This document shows, in pieces, positions 15,838-23,257 of a DNA stretch of 30,625 bases. The notes under the pieces are model-generated. The model was given only the letters and a program-made list of their open reading frames with translations, had not been told where the DNA came from and did no database searches. A program made the position numbers and the translations under genes. The number at the start of each line of letters is the position of its first letter. The stretch's first letter is position 1. Source of the stretch: JAQUVS01 sp964389735 (GTDB lineage Bacteria > Bacillota_I > Bacilli_A > RF39 > UBA660); contig CAYMEJ010000010.1 of the NCBI GenBank assembly GCA_964389735.1, positions 1 through 30,625 of the forward strand, given 5' to 3'.

Positions 15838-16540
15838 TGTTTGTTATTAATTTAATACTTCTTTTTATTTCTTTTAATAATTTTTCATTATTAATTCTTT
15901 TATCTAATTCATATAAATAATTGATACATTCTTTACTATTAAAGCCGGATAAACAGGTTATTAACTTCCATAATATTAATTCATTATTAAAATATCTTTC
16001 TATATTTTTTGTAATTATATTAAAGTTATCTAATGTATCTAAGTTCTCATTATAAAAAATCATATATCCTATTGCATCAATTACTTCACTTATTTGTATC
16101 ATATTATTTGTGTCTAATACTTTAAATAATATATCTATATTTTTTTCGTTTGTTTTACCTAAAGTTCTTGCAATTATATCTCTTGGTAACGGATAACTTT
16201 TTTTATTTGATGTTTTACCTATTTCTTTATATTGGTTGTTTCCTATTATACCTAAGTATTTAATCATCAAATCACAATTATTATATTTTTCTAAATATTT
16301 ACATATTTCTATTTTAGTATATAAAGACTTCTCTTGTTTTAATTTATCAAGTAATTTCTTTATTATATTATTATTACTTATTTCTTTATTATATAATAAT
16401 CTTATTGCTATTGTTCTTTCATATGATTTGAAAGAATCTAATAGGCTTATTATTTCATCTAAAGATAGATTATTATAATTTACTATATCTTTATCTGTTA
16501 TATATCCCCTGTTTTTTAAATCATTTATTTTTGTTTTCAT
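15824..16540 (-). CDS. HEAT-repeat-like protein, function unknown (238 aa)
   Basis: 238 residues with no signal peptide. It reads as a chain of paired helices of roughly 30-40 residues: SLDEIISLLDSFKSYERTIA, IIKKLLDKLKQEKSLYTKIE, and later RDIIARTLGKTNEKNIDILF with KVLDTNNMIQISEVIDAIGY. The pattern (R/D-x-x-A-R-x-L-G, V-I-D-A-I-G-Y) is that of HEAT or PBS-lyase-like repeats, which are protein-binding scaffolds; some related armadillo-like proteins are DNA glycosylases (AlkD), but no AlkD catalytic pattern is evident. A GAGGAAG ribosome site precedes the ATG. It is flanked by terminators on both sides, so it is probably a single-gene unit. Confidence 0.65.
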   Translation of the reverse strand: MKTKINDLKNRGYITDKDIVNYNNLSLDEIISLLDSFKSYERTIAIRLLYNKEISNNNIIKKLLDKLKQEKSLYTKIEICKYLEKYNNCDLMIKYLGIIGNNQYKEIGKTSNKKSYPLPRDIIARTLGKTNEKNIDILFKVLDTNNMIQISEVIDAIGYMIFYNENLDTLDNFNIITKNIERYFNNELILWKLITCLSGFNSKECINYLYELDKRINNEKLLKEIKRSIKLITNKKGI

Positions 16541-16555
16541 ATTTCTTCCTCATAA

Positions 16556-16584
16556 AATAAAAACTCAAGAAAATCCTTGAGTTT
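16556..16584 (-). terminator. Terminator after tRNA-Arg
   Basis: Stem AAACTCAAG / CTTGAGTTT with a loop of six bases, followed on the minus strand by TTATTTT. It ends the tRNA transcript ten bases after the encoded CCA. Confidence 0.85.
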
Positions 16585-16593
16585 AATATCAGA

Positions 16594-16670
<77 letters not shown>

Positions 16671-16703
16671 AAATTTTGTCATGTAATTCATAAGACAAAT
16701 AGA

Positions 16704-16732
16704 ATTATACAACAAAATTTATTATTTTTCAA
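16704..16732 (-). promoter_or_regulatory. Sigma-A promoter of tRNA-Arg
   Basis: TTGAAA (16727-16732), 17-base spacer, TATAAT (16704-16709), about 34 bases before the mature tRNA 5' end and just past the end of the gerM-like gene. Confidence 0.8.
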
Positions 16733-16739
16733 TACTATT

Positions 16740-17669
16740 TCATTTTATTTTTGTAATTTCTTTACCATCTACTTCTATCATTATTTCCTTTACATCATAA
16801 TTAGCAAATACTGAATATGATAATGTATATGTAACTTCTTCTAAAATCTTTTCTTGATTAAATATTGCATCATTAAAGTTTAATACCATTATTTCATCAT
16901 CTATCTCATAATTAATTAATTCTGTATTTTGATTTAGCATTGATTTTAAGTTACTTTCAAATATATATTTGCTTGCTAAATTTTCTATTATTATTTCTAT
17001 TTTATCTCTATCATCATTTATGTACTTTGTTACTGGTACATAATAATTGTTATTACTTATTTTATCTAAGTAAAATATTACAACTTTTTGAATAGAATTT
17101 CTATTATTTATATCATATCTTTTATTAATACCAAAATCTCTTGTTAATATTTCTGGTATTTCTTTTTTTGTCTTAGGGAGTGTTGTTATAATTGTATTAT
17201 TTATTGTTATTTTAACTCCTTTTATACCTTCTACATTTAAAATTCCAAAAGTTATTGCTTCTATTAACCTTTCTTCTAATTGTTCATTTACATTTAATAG
17301 TTCCTCATTAAAATCTAATGTTGCTATTTCTTTTTCTATATTTACTTTATTTAATTTTGTGTTTTCTGGTATTATTCCCTTTAATCCGGTTGGAAGAGTT
17401 TCTTTTTTATTTATTGTTAAGTATTCAATTACTTTTTTTATTTTATCCATTGGTTTTTCTTCTTCTATCAATACATTTACTTTTACTAAGTAATTATTAG
17501 GACCAAGTAAATATATTTCATTTGTTGATGTACTACTTACATATTCTATTTCTTGTTCAACATCTAAATATTTATCATTTATTTTTTCGGGAATTAAATA
17601 AAATACAAATATTATAAATATTGTAAAAGTAGTTATTAATATCTTTTCTATTGCTTTTTTCTTTAACAT
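16740..17669 (-). CDS. gerM: GerM-domain sporulation/germination protein
   Basis: 309 residues: an N-terminal membrane helix (about 8-26) and two tandem GerMN domains facing outward. The first (about 50-160) contains NYLVKVNVLIEEEKPMDKIK, LPTGLKGIIPENTKLNKVNI and ATLDFNEELLNV; the second (about 185-305) repeats this as KVVIFYLDKISNNNYYVPVT, then IIIENLA and MVLNFNDAIF. No lipobox Cys is seen, unlike the lipoprotein GerM of Bacillus, so membrane anchoring would be through the uncleaved helix. GerM is needed for spore cortex formation and germination and associates with the SpoIIIAH-SpoIIQ channel complex in B. subtilis; spoIIIAH lies 325 bases away. The ribosome site AGGTGAT is well placed. 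Confidence 0.85.
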   Translation of the reverse strand: MLKKKAIEKILITTFTIFIIFVFYLIPEKINDKYLDVEQEIEYVSSTSTNEIYLLGPNNYLVKVNVLIEEEKPMDKIKKVIEYLTINKKETLPTGLKGIIPENTKLNKVNIEKEIATLDFNEELLNVNEQLEERLIEAITFGILNVEGIKGVKITINNTIITTLPKTKKEIPEILTRDFGINKRYDINNRNSIQKVVIFYLDKISNNNYYVPVTKYINDDRDKIEIIIENLASKYIFESNLKSMLNQNTELINYEIDDEIMVLNFNDAIFNQEKILEEVTYTLSYSVFANYDVKEIMIEVDGKEITKIK

Positions 17670-17693
17670 ATTATCACCTAATCTATAATATGA

Positions 17694-17716
17694 AAAATCG
17701 TACTATTATAGTACGA
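17694..17716 (-). terminator. Hairpin between gerE and gerM
   Basis: Near-perfect stem AATCGTACTA / TAGTACGATT with a three-base loop directly after the gerE stop, followed by only five T. It could be a terminator or a weak attenuator upstream of gerM. Confidence 0.65.
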
Positions 17717-17923
17717 TTATAATGATATTTCATTCAATTTCAGTAATTCAACTATTGCACTACTTCTACCCTTTACATCTAATTTCTGTATTACATTAGA
17801 TATATGGTTTCTTACTGTCTTTTCACTTATTTTTAAAATAATTGCTATTTCTTTTGTTGTTTTATTTTGTATTAATAATTTAAAGACTTCTTCTTCTCTT
17901 TTTGTTAAGATTCTTTGTTTCAC
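17717..17923 (-). CDS. gerE: GerE-like LuxR-family regulator
   Basis: 68 residues comprising only a LuxR/GerE helix-turn-helix with no receiver domain, the same size class as GerE of Bacillus (74). The pattern LTKREEEVFKLLIQNKTTKE, then IAIILKISEKTVRNHISNVI and QKLDVKGRSSAIVELLK is a complete four-helix GerE-type DNA-binding domain, with recognition helix around EKTVRNHISNV. It starts with GTG at 17921-17923, preceded by a good GAGGAGTGA. In Bacillus GerE acts late in the mother cell, activating and repressing SigK-dependent coat genes. Its place between spoIIIAH and a GerM-domain gene supports the sporulation assignment; other small LuxR regulators would look alike. Confidence 0.82.
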   Translation of the reverse strand: MKQRILTKREEEVFKLLIQNKTTKEIAIILKISEKTVRNHISNVIQKLDVKGRSSAIVELLKLNEISL

Positions 17924-17993
17924 TTAATCACTCCTCATTTTAATACATATATTATATTTTATGAGGAAATTAATAAATAGATAATGATTTTAA

Positions 17994-18500
17994 CTATTTT
18001 TCAAATTTTACTGTTATAAACATTTTATTTTTATATTCTTCTTGGATAGATCTCATTATATTATTGGCAAGGGTGCTATCATGTTTATCCTTTACTGCAG
18101 TTACTTTTATCTCGTTATTATCTATTTTAATAAAGCAATCTATCTTAAAATTATTTTTTATTTTTGTTTCTAACTCTTCTTCCTTTCCTTTTAAGTTTGT
18201 TAAATATTTTATTTGTTCATATGCTTCATTTTTTTCTTCTATAGTTGCCTCGCTATTTGACATTATTGTTCTTAATTCTTCTATTTCTTTATTTCTTTCT
18301 TCTTCTAAGCTTACTTTTAGTGCTAAAATGGCATCACTTTCTTTTATAGTTACTTTTGTTTCTTCTTTTACTACTTTTTGCTCATCTGAATAGTTATTAT
18401 TTTTTATTAATAAATCATTAGGCATTGTTATGTAATATACACTTAATACTAATATTAAACTAAATAATGTTAAAAACCATAATCCTTGCTTATTTATCAT
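17994..18500 (-). CDS. spoIIIAH: Stage III sporulation protein SpoIIIAH
   Basis: 168 residues. N-terminal membrane helix opens INKQGLWFLTLFSLILVLSVYYIT, the characteristic start of SpoIIIAH, and is followed by an extracytoplasmic helical stretch with EEERNKEIEELRTIMSNSEA and YEQIKYLTNLKGKEEELETK, then a small C-terminal ring-building (YscJ/FliF-like) domain. SpoIIIAH sits in the mother-cell membrane and binds forespore SpoIIQ, forming the feeding channel across the two membranes. In Bacillus it is the last gene of the spoIIIAA-AH operon, which lies next to efp. Here it also lies next to efp, but spoIIIAA-AG are absent from between them. Confidence 0.92.
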   Translation of the reverse strand: MINKQGLWFLTLFSLILVLSVYYITMPNDLLIKNNNYSDEQKVVKEETKVTIKESDAILALKVSLEEERNKEIEELRTIMSNSEATIEEKNEAYEQIKYLTNLKGKEEELETKIKNNFKIDCFIKIDNNEIKVTAVKDKHDSTLANNIMRSIQEEYKNKMFITVKFEK

Positions 18501-18560
18501 TTAAGCATCCTTCCTTTCAATATAATATATATTAAAAAAATTAATAATTATGATTAGAAC

Positions 18561-18589
18561 AAAATAAAAAAGCATATTACTATGCTTTT
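18561..18589 (-). terminator. Terminator overlapping the efp stop codon
   Basis: Stem AAAAGCATA / TATGCTTTT (18581-18589 and 18567-18575), loop of five, T run TTTTTATTTT on the minus strand. The TAG stop of efp is in the first arm. Confidence 0.85.
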
Positions 18590-19137
18590 GATACGTATTT
18601 TCCATCTTTTGAAGAAATAATTATTGTATCATTTTCTTCAATAAATAATGGTACTCTTATTGTTACTCCTGTTTCTAATGTAGCATCTTTTGTTGCTCCT
18701 GAAGAAGTATTTCCTTTTACTGCTGGTTCAGTGTGTGTAACAAGAAGTTCTATTTTGTCAGGTAAACCAATACCTAATATTTCACCTTCATATGTTGTAA
18801 TACTAACTATTAAATTTTCTTTTAAGAATTTAGCATCATCACCTAATGAATCTTTACTTAATTCTAATTGTTCATATGTTTCCATATTCATAAAGTAATA
18901 AGTATCACCCATTGCATATAAGAATTGTGAATCTCTTCTTTCAATACGAGCAGTTTCTATTTTAATTCCTGAATTAAATGTTTGTTCTGCTATTGAACCT
19001 GTTCTTAAATTTTTAAGTTTAGCTTTAACAATAGCTGCACCTTTTCCTGGTTTAACATGATTTGATTCTAATATTGTATATATATTTCCTTCAAATAAAA
19101 TTGTTATACCTGGTTTAAAATCATTTGTATTTATCAT
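18580..19137 (-). CDS. efp: Elongation factor P
   Basis: Relieves ribosome stalling at consecutive prolines by binding between the P and E sites. 185 residues, normal, with the three OB-like domains of the family. Domain I has the modification loop ESNHVKPGKGAAIVKAKLKN with Lys at position 32, the residue that carries the 5-aminopentanol group in Bacillus-type EF-P; the enzymes for that are not in the window. The C-terminal signature TRVPLFI-like is ETGVTIRVPLFIEENDTI. It follows rpmG with a 42-base gap and no terminator, so the two are probably co-transcribed. Confidence 0.97.
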   Translation of the reverse strand: MINTNDFKPGITILFEGNIYTILESNHVKPGKGAAIVKAKLKNLRTGSIAEQTFNSGIKIETARIERRDSQFLYAMGDTYYFMNMETYEQLELSKDSLGDDAKFLKENLIVSITTYEGEILGIGLPDKIELLVTHTEPAVKGNTSSGATKDATLETGVTIRVPLFIEENDTIIISSKDGKYVSKA

Positions 19138-19179
19138 ATTGTAAAACCTCCCTTCATTATATTAATAATTATATTTATT

Positions 19180-19344
19180 TTATTTTTTTTCTTTATGTGT
19201 AGTATGTTTTCTACAATTTGAACAATATTTACTTAATTCTAAACGATCTGTAGTATTTTTTACGTTTTTACTTTTTCTATATCCTTCTTTACCGCATTCA
19301 GTACATACTAAGGTTTTATTTTGTCTATTTCCTACCTTTGCCAT
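19180..19344 (-). CDS. rpmG: 50S ribosomal protein L33 (zinc-binding form)
   Basis: 54 residues found by reading the gap between efp and the PBP gene. It starts MAKVGNRQNKTLVCTECG, has a typical YRKSKNVKNTTDRLELSKY middle, and ends CSNCRKHTTHKEKK. Two CxxC pairs (CTEC and CSNC) make it the zinc-ribbon C+ form. The ribosome site GGAGGG precedes the ATG. L33 genes usually sit alone or before secE-nusG; pairing with efp is less common. Many Bacillota carry more than one L33 gene, so other copies may exist. Confidence 0.95.
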   Translation of the reverse strand: MAKVGNRQNKTLVCTECGKEGYRKSKNVKNTTDRLELSKYCSNCRKHTTHKEKK

Positions 19345-19372
19345 TTTTCTTCCCTCCTTGTTTCCTATATGT

Positions 19373-19400
19373 ATTTTACCATAAAATAGGAAAAAAGCAA
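19373..19400 (-). promoter_or_regulatory. Candidate promoter of rpmG-efp
   Basis: TTGCTT (19395-19400), 16-base spacer, TAAAAT (19373-19378) on the minus strand, about 29 bases before the rpmG ATG. Its -35 box overlaps the tail of the PBP terminator. Confidence 0.6.
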
Positions 19401-19418
19401 AAACTTTTTTTAGTTTTT
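19397..19418 (-). terminator. Weak terminator after the PBP gene
   Basis: AAAAACT / AGTTTTT arms (19412-19418 and 19399-19405) with a six-base loop, then TTGCTTTTTT. Low G-C content makes it weak. Confidence 0.5.
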
Positions 19419-21393
19419 ACTTAATATTAAAGTATTTATTAGAAATTTCTCTTGCTATTCGTCTATTTACATAACTATGATAGCTAATATTAGTGTTAGG
19501 ATTTTCTACATCTGGTGAGGTTACTGTTATAGTCATTTTAGGATTATCAGATGGTGCGTACCCTACAAATGCATTTGAAACTGTTTCTGTATCTATTATT
19601 CCATCATTATCAGTATCAATGAAACTTTCACTGGTTCCTGTTTTACCTGCTGGATTTGGTGCATTGCCCATAACATTTCTTCCTAATCCTACTGTCATTA
19701 CAGCTTTAAACCCTTCTTGTATTCTTTTTAGGTATTCTTCTTTTGTTTCTACTTTATTTAATATTATTGGTTCTATTTTTTTAGTATTATTTTTTTCTTT
19801 AACTTCTTTTAATAAATGTGGTTTTAATCTATTACCATTGGATGCTATAGTAGTAATGTACTGTGATAATTGAATTGGAGTATATGTATCATATTGACCC
19901 ATTGATAAGTTTAATAAGTGATTTGTTTCTGTACTTTTTCCAATATATCCTAAACTTTCAATTGGTAAATCTATTTCTGTTTTTGTACCTAGACCAAATT
20001 GTTTAAATATATTTCTATATATATTAAATGCTTCTGGATCTAATTTAAGTGGTTGGTTATATTTATAATTACCATTACCCACTCTTATTGCTATTTTAAA
20101 CTGATAAACATTAGATGATTCTGCTAAAGCTTTTATATCATTTAATCTTCCTACTTGATGTGATGAACATTTTTTTGGAGTTGATTTAATCTTTATGCAT
20201 TCATCAGTCATATATTCATTAATTTTTATTGCACCAGTATTGTATCCTACTAACATACTTGCCCCTTTTATTACACTTCCTGGTACCATTGGATCAGTTA
20301 GAATACCACTTGTAACATCATTAAATATATATTTATTATTTTTCTTTATTATTTGTTTCCCTGACATTGCTAATACTTCTCCAGTATTTGGTTCTTGTAT
20401 TACTACATATGTCTTATTAAAGAAATTAGTATTGGCTTCTGTTTTTGCTCTTTTTAATTGTTCTTCTAATATTTTTTCTACTTCTTTTTGAATATTTATA
20501 TCTATTGTTAATACTATATCATTTCCTCTTATTTCATTTGATATTAATTTTTTTTCATTGCTAGATAATTTAATATATGTAGAGTTTTTTCCTTTTAGAT
20601 ATTCTTCATATTGTTTTTCTATATAACTAGTTCCAACTTTTTCCGATATATTATAACCTTTGGACAAATATTCATCTTTACTTTCATTTGGTATTAAAGA
20701 GACATTTCCTAACATCATTTTAAATGTTTCATTATATGGATATATTCTTCTCCAACTCATTTTAGCATTTATTCCTTTTAATTTACTTATATTTTCTGAT
20801 ATATAAGTATATTCTTCATCAGTAGCATCTTCTTTTATTATTTTTTCTTGATATGAGTATCCTTTATTCATTAAATAGTAAATATATGCGGTTTTTTTAT
20901 AATCTTCTGTCAAATTATTTAATTCTTCATTAGTAATTCTATTTATTTTTAATTCATATATATCTCTATTTGTTAGTTTTCTTTCTTCTAAAAGCCTATA
21001 TTCTTCTTTAGTGATTCTATCTATGTTACTAGTTAATAAATAGAATTCTTTTAGATTTCTATCTAATAGTTTATTGTATTCCAATGATAGATGTTTACTA
21101 AGGATGTTTGCTAATTCTATTTCATCTTCTATACTTATATTATTTTCTTTTTGATAGTATATTGTAGGAATACTTTCATTGTCTACTAAAATATTATAAT
21201 TTCTATCTAATATTCTTCCTCTGGGTGCAGTTGGTCCTTCTATTATTTTATTTGTTAAAGAAGATAATTTCTCTTTATATATATTGTTTTCAAATATTGT
21301 TATTTTATATAAATTGAAAAGTATTATTATAAAAAGAAATATAATTATATATTTTATTATTTCTATTCTAGTGTTTATAGTATTATTTTTCAT
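19417..21393 (-). CDS. Class B penicillin-binding protein (PBP2-like transpeptidase)
   Basis: Membrane-anchored D,D-transpeptidase that cross-links peptidoglycan. 658 residues from the Met at 21393, chosen because GGTGA lies six bases upstream; the in-frame ATG at 21405 lacks a ribosome site. A single helix (about 14-30) is followed by the pedestal domain with APRGRILDRN. Catalytic motifs: SVIK (373-376, nucleophile Ser), SSN (426-428) and KTGT (584-587). After KTGT comes DTDNDGIIDTE, a Ca2+-loop-like insert before NAFVGYAP. No PASTA domains, so it is closer to elongation PBP2/PbpA than to SpoVD or PBP2x with PASTA tails; no RodA partner is in the window. It is divergent from the DUF2624-like gene. 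Confidence 0.92.
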   Translation of the reverse strand: MKNNTINTRIEIIKYIIIFLFIIILFNLYKITIFENNIYKEKLSSLTNKIIEGPTAPRGRILDRNYNILVDNESIPTIYYQKENNISIEDEIELANILSKHLSLEYNKLLDRNLKEFYLLTSNIDRITKEEYRLLEERKLTNRDIYELKINRITNEELNNLTEDYKKTAYIYYLMNKGYSYQEKIIKEDATDEEYTYISENISKLKGINAKMSWRRIYPYNETFKMMLGNVSLIPNESKDEYLSKGYNISEKVGTSYIEKQYEEYLKGKNSTYIKLSSNEKKLISNEIRGNDIVLTIDINIQKEVEKILEEQLKRAKTEANTNFFNKTYVVIQEPNTGEVLAMSGKQIIKKNNKYIFNDVTSGILTDPMVPGSVIKGASMLVGYNTGAIKINEYMTDECIKIKSTPKKCSSHQVGRLNDIKALAESSNVYQFKIAIRVGNGNYKYNQPLKLDPEAFNIYRNIFKQFGLGTKTEIDLPIESLGYIGKSTETNHLLNLSMGQYDTYTPIQLSQYITTIASNGNRLKPHLLKEVKEKNNTKKIEPIILNKVETKEEYLKRIQEGFKAVMTVGLGRNVMGNAPNPAGKTGTSESFIDTDNDGIIDTETVSNAFVGYAPSDNPKMTITVTSPDVENPNTNISYHSYVNRRIAREISNKYFNIK

Positions 21394-21463
21394 ATAGTTC
21401 ACCATTATTATTGTGTACTAATTAATAAAAATATTACATATTATCTATTAAAAGGGTGATTTT

Positions 21464-21712
21464 ATGAGAGATTTAATTGAAATGTATATTAAAAATTTAA
21501 AAGTTGATAATGTTAATGATTTTCTATTAAAGGAGAATATTTGTCTAAGTAAGTATGAATTAGATATAGTATATAATTATGTAAAAAAGGATTATAAGAT
21601 ATTACTTAGTGGTGATTATGAAAAGATACTATTAAAAATAAAGAGTAATCTTAGTGAAGATAATTATAATAAAATATATGATTTATTTATGAAATATAAA
21701 AACAAGATTTAA
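21464..21712 (+). CDS. DUF2624/YqfT-like small protein (82 aa)
   Basis: 82 residues, helical and charged: MRDLIEMYIKNLKVDNVNDF, an ICLSKYELDIVYNYVKKDY helix, and a C-terminal LSEDNYNKIYDLFMKYKNK. This follows the layout of the YqfT/DUF2624 family, in which short helices are built around L-x-x-Y-x-x-x-x-x-x-x-x-x-x-x-I. In Bacillus yqfT lies beside yqfS, the endonuclease IV gene; here nfo is also adjacent but convergent, with shared stop and terminator. A ribosome site AAGGGTGAT precedes the ATG. Family assignment is by pattern and synteny; function unknown. Confidence 0.68.
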   Translation: MRDLIEMYIKNLKVDNVNDFLLKENICLSKYELDIVYNYVKKDYKILLSGDYEKILLKIKSNLSEDNYNKIYDLFMKYKNKI

Positions 21713-21721
21713 TCTTGTTTT
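21699..21721. terminator. Bidirectional terminator shared by the DUF2624-like gene and nfo
   Basis: Perfect palindrome AAAACAAGATT-T-AATCTTGTTTT (21699-21721) with T runs on both strands. The stop codons of both convergent genes lie inside it. Confidence 0.88.
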
Positions 21722-22599
21722 TTTATATCTTCTAATAAGTTATTATTAAACTTTTTATTTTTGATCATTTCTATTTCGTATTTATATGGAGGAAATTCAT
21801 GATCTATATATGGTGTTTCTAATATTTTAGGAATATTAGTTAGTCTTTCATTATATATAATATTTAATAATGTATTAAATCCAATAGTACCTAGTCCTAT
21901 ATTTTCATGACGATCTTTATGAGCATTAATTAAGTTCTTACTATCATTAATGTGAATTGCTTTTAGTTTATTTAGTCCTATTATTTTATCAAAATCATCT
22001 AATACTTTATCAAAATCTTTAATATCATAACCTGCATCATTTAAATGGCATGTATCCATGCATATACCGATTCTTTCTTTTTTATTGACTCTTTCTATTA
22101 TTTGATTTATTTCGTTAAAATTTGAGCCTATTTCTGTACCTTTACCAGACATTGTTTCTAATAATATCATTACTTTATTATTATCTGTATCTAATACTTT
22201 ATTAAGTCCATCTGATATTGCAAGTATTCCTTCTTCAATACCACTTCCTACATGTGATCCTGGATGTAATACTAAGTATTTAATTCCTAATTGTTCGCAT
22301 CTTTCTATTTCTTCTGTTAAAAATCTAACTGAAAAAGAAAATGTCTCTACTTTTTGTTTATTAGCTAGATTTATTATATATGGAGCATGTACTATAACTT
22401 TACTGTAATCTATGTCACTCTTTTTTATTAATTCAAGTGCTTCTAAAGTTAATCCATCTTCTATTTTACATCTATTAGTATTTTGAGGTGCTCCTGTATA
22501 AAACATAAATGTAGTTGAATTATATTTTAATGCTTCTTCTACACTTCCTATTAATTGAGTATCCTTGTTAAAAGATACATGTGATCCTATTAGTAACAT
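21709..22599 (-). CDS. nfo: Endonuclease IV
   Basis: AP endonuclease of base excision repair, a TIM-barrel enzyme with three zinc ions. 296 residues, normal. Metal-ligand motifs in order: GSHVSF (N-terminus), IVHAPYIINLA, LVLHPGSHVGSG, LLETMSGKG, ICMDTCHLNDAGYD, AIHINDSKN, DRHENIGLGTIG and ILETP, all family hallmarks and all intact. GGAGTGAT precedes the ATG, ten bases after the stop of the upstream pilin gene, so it may be read from the pilin promoter at 23204-23232. Related Nfo proteins in spore formers repair spore DNA during germination. Confidence 0.97.
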   Translation of the reverse strand: MLLIGSHVSFNKDTQLIGSVEEALKYNSTTFMFYTGAPQNTNRCKIEDGLTLEALELIKKSDIDYSKVIVHAPYIINLANKQKVETFSFSVRFLTEEIERCEQLGIKYLVLHPGSHVGSGIEEGILAISDGLNKVLDTDNNKVMILLETMSGKGTEIGSNFNEINQIIERVNKKERIGICMDTCHLNDAGYDIKDFDKVLDDFDKIIGLNKLKAIHINDSKNLINAHKDRHENIGLGTIGFNTLLNIIYNERLTNIPKILETPYIDHEFPPYKYEIEMIKNKKFNNNLLEDIKKQD

Positions 22600-22609
22600 A
22601 ATATCACTC

Positions 22610-23182
22610 CTATTCTTTTGTGTATGCTGTTAATTTCCAAGTTGTAAAAGTACCTCTTAATGAAGCATCTAAACCTTCAATATTAGCTATATCTTTTGTA
22701 TCACCTATAGTTGTACCGGTTAATTCTTGTATTGTTACAGGCATTGTATTATGTCCTTCTACTATTTTACTTCTATCTAATTTTGATTCCATAGTTAGAG
22801 GTATTGCATTACCTTTTTCATCTTGTCCTGCAAAATAATATTCATTACTATTATTTGTATTATTATATAAGATGATTATATATGTCCTACTATTTACCCA
22901 TTTACTGCTATATGGACTAGTTTTACCACCTTTTGATAGATCAAACAAATTATATGATATTAAAGTCACTTCATTTTCTGATGCAGGTAATTTATATCTG
23001 CCATCTTGTGTATCTATTTTTATTGAATCAATAAAGTTTTTTGCAGTTATTACAAAACTATCTTTCCTAGAATTATTAATATACTTAGTAACTGCTGGTA
23101 CTGCTATTACCATAATTACTCCTAATATAACTATGACTGCTAATAATTCTATTAAAGTAAATCCGTTTTTATTCTTATGCAT
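22610..23182 (-). CDS. Type IV pilin-like protein 4 of the tandem array
   Basis: 190 residues. N-terminus MHKNKNGFTLIELLAVIVIL is a class III prepilin signal: positively charged leader, cleavage expected between G7 and F8, E at +5 of the mature chain, then a long hydrophobic helix. The globular part has SKGGKTSPYSSKWVNSRTYI and a later EYYFAGQDEKGNAIPL, conserved with the next two pilin genes. Ends LTAYTKE. Own promoter at 23204-23232; nfo follows without a terminator. Function as pilus or pseudopilus subunit is inferred; no assembly genes are nearby. Confidence 0.88.
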   Translation of the reverse strand: MHKNKNGFTLIELLAVIVILGVIMVIAVPAVTKYINNSRKDSFVITAKNFIDSIKIDTQDGRYKLPASENEVTLISYNLFDLSKGGKTSPYSSKWVNSRTYIIILYNNTNNSNEYYFAGQDEKGNAIPLTMESKLDRSKIVEGHNTMPVTIQELTGTTIGDTKDIANIEGLDASLRGTFTTWKLTAYTKE

Positions 23183-23203
23183 ATTATCACTATCCTTAAC
23201 TAA

Positions 23204-23232
23204 ATAATATCATAATCATAATTTTATTACAA
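23204..23232 (-). promoter_or_regulatory. Promoter of pilin gene 4 (and perhaps nfo)
   Basis: TTGTAA (23227-23232), 17-base spacer, TATTAT (23204-23209) on the minus strand, right after the terminator of the previous pilin gene. Confidence 0.65.
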
Positions 23233-23233
23233 T

Positions 23234-23257
23234 AAAAAAGGAGATTAGCTCCTTTTA
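23234..23257 (-). terminator. Terminator of pilin gene 3
   Basis: Stem AAAAGGAG / CTCCTTTT (arms 23249-23256 and 23236-23243) with a five-base loop and T run on the minus strand. Confidence 0.85.

Noticed and set aside
17684..17692. CATATTATA, a SigK/SigE-like -10 box before gerM
   Set aside because: A transcription start 6-7 bases downstream would fall inside the gerM ribosome site (17674-17679), so the leader would lack it; the region is also AT-rich enough for chance matches.
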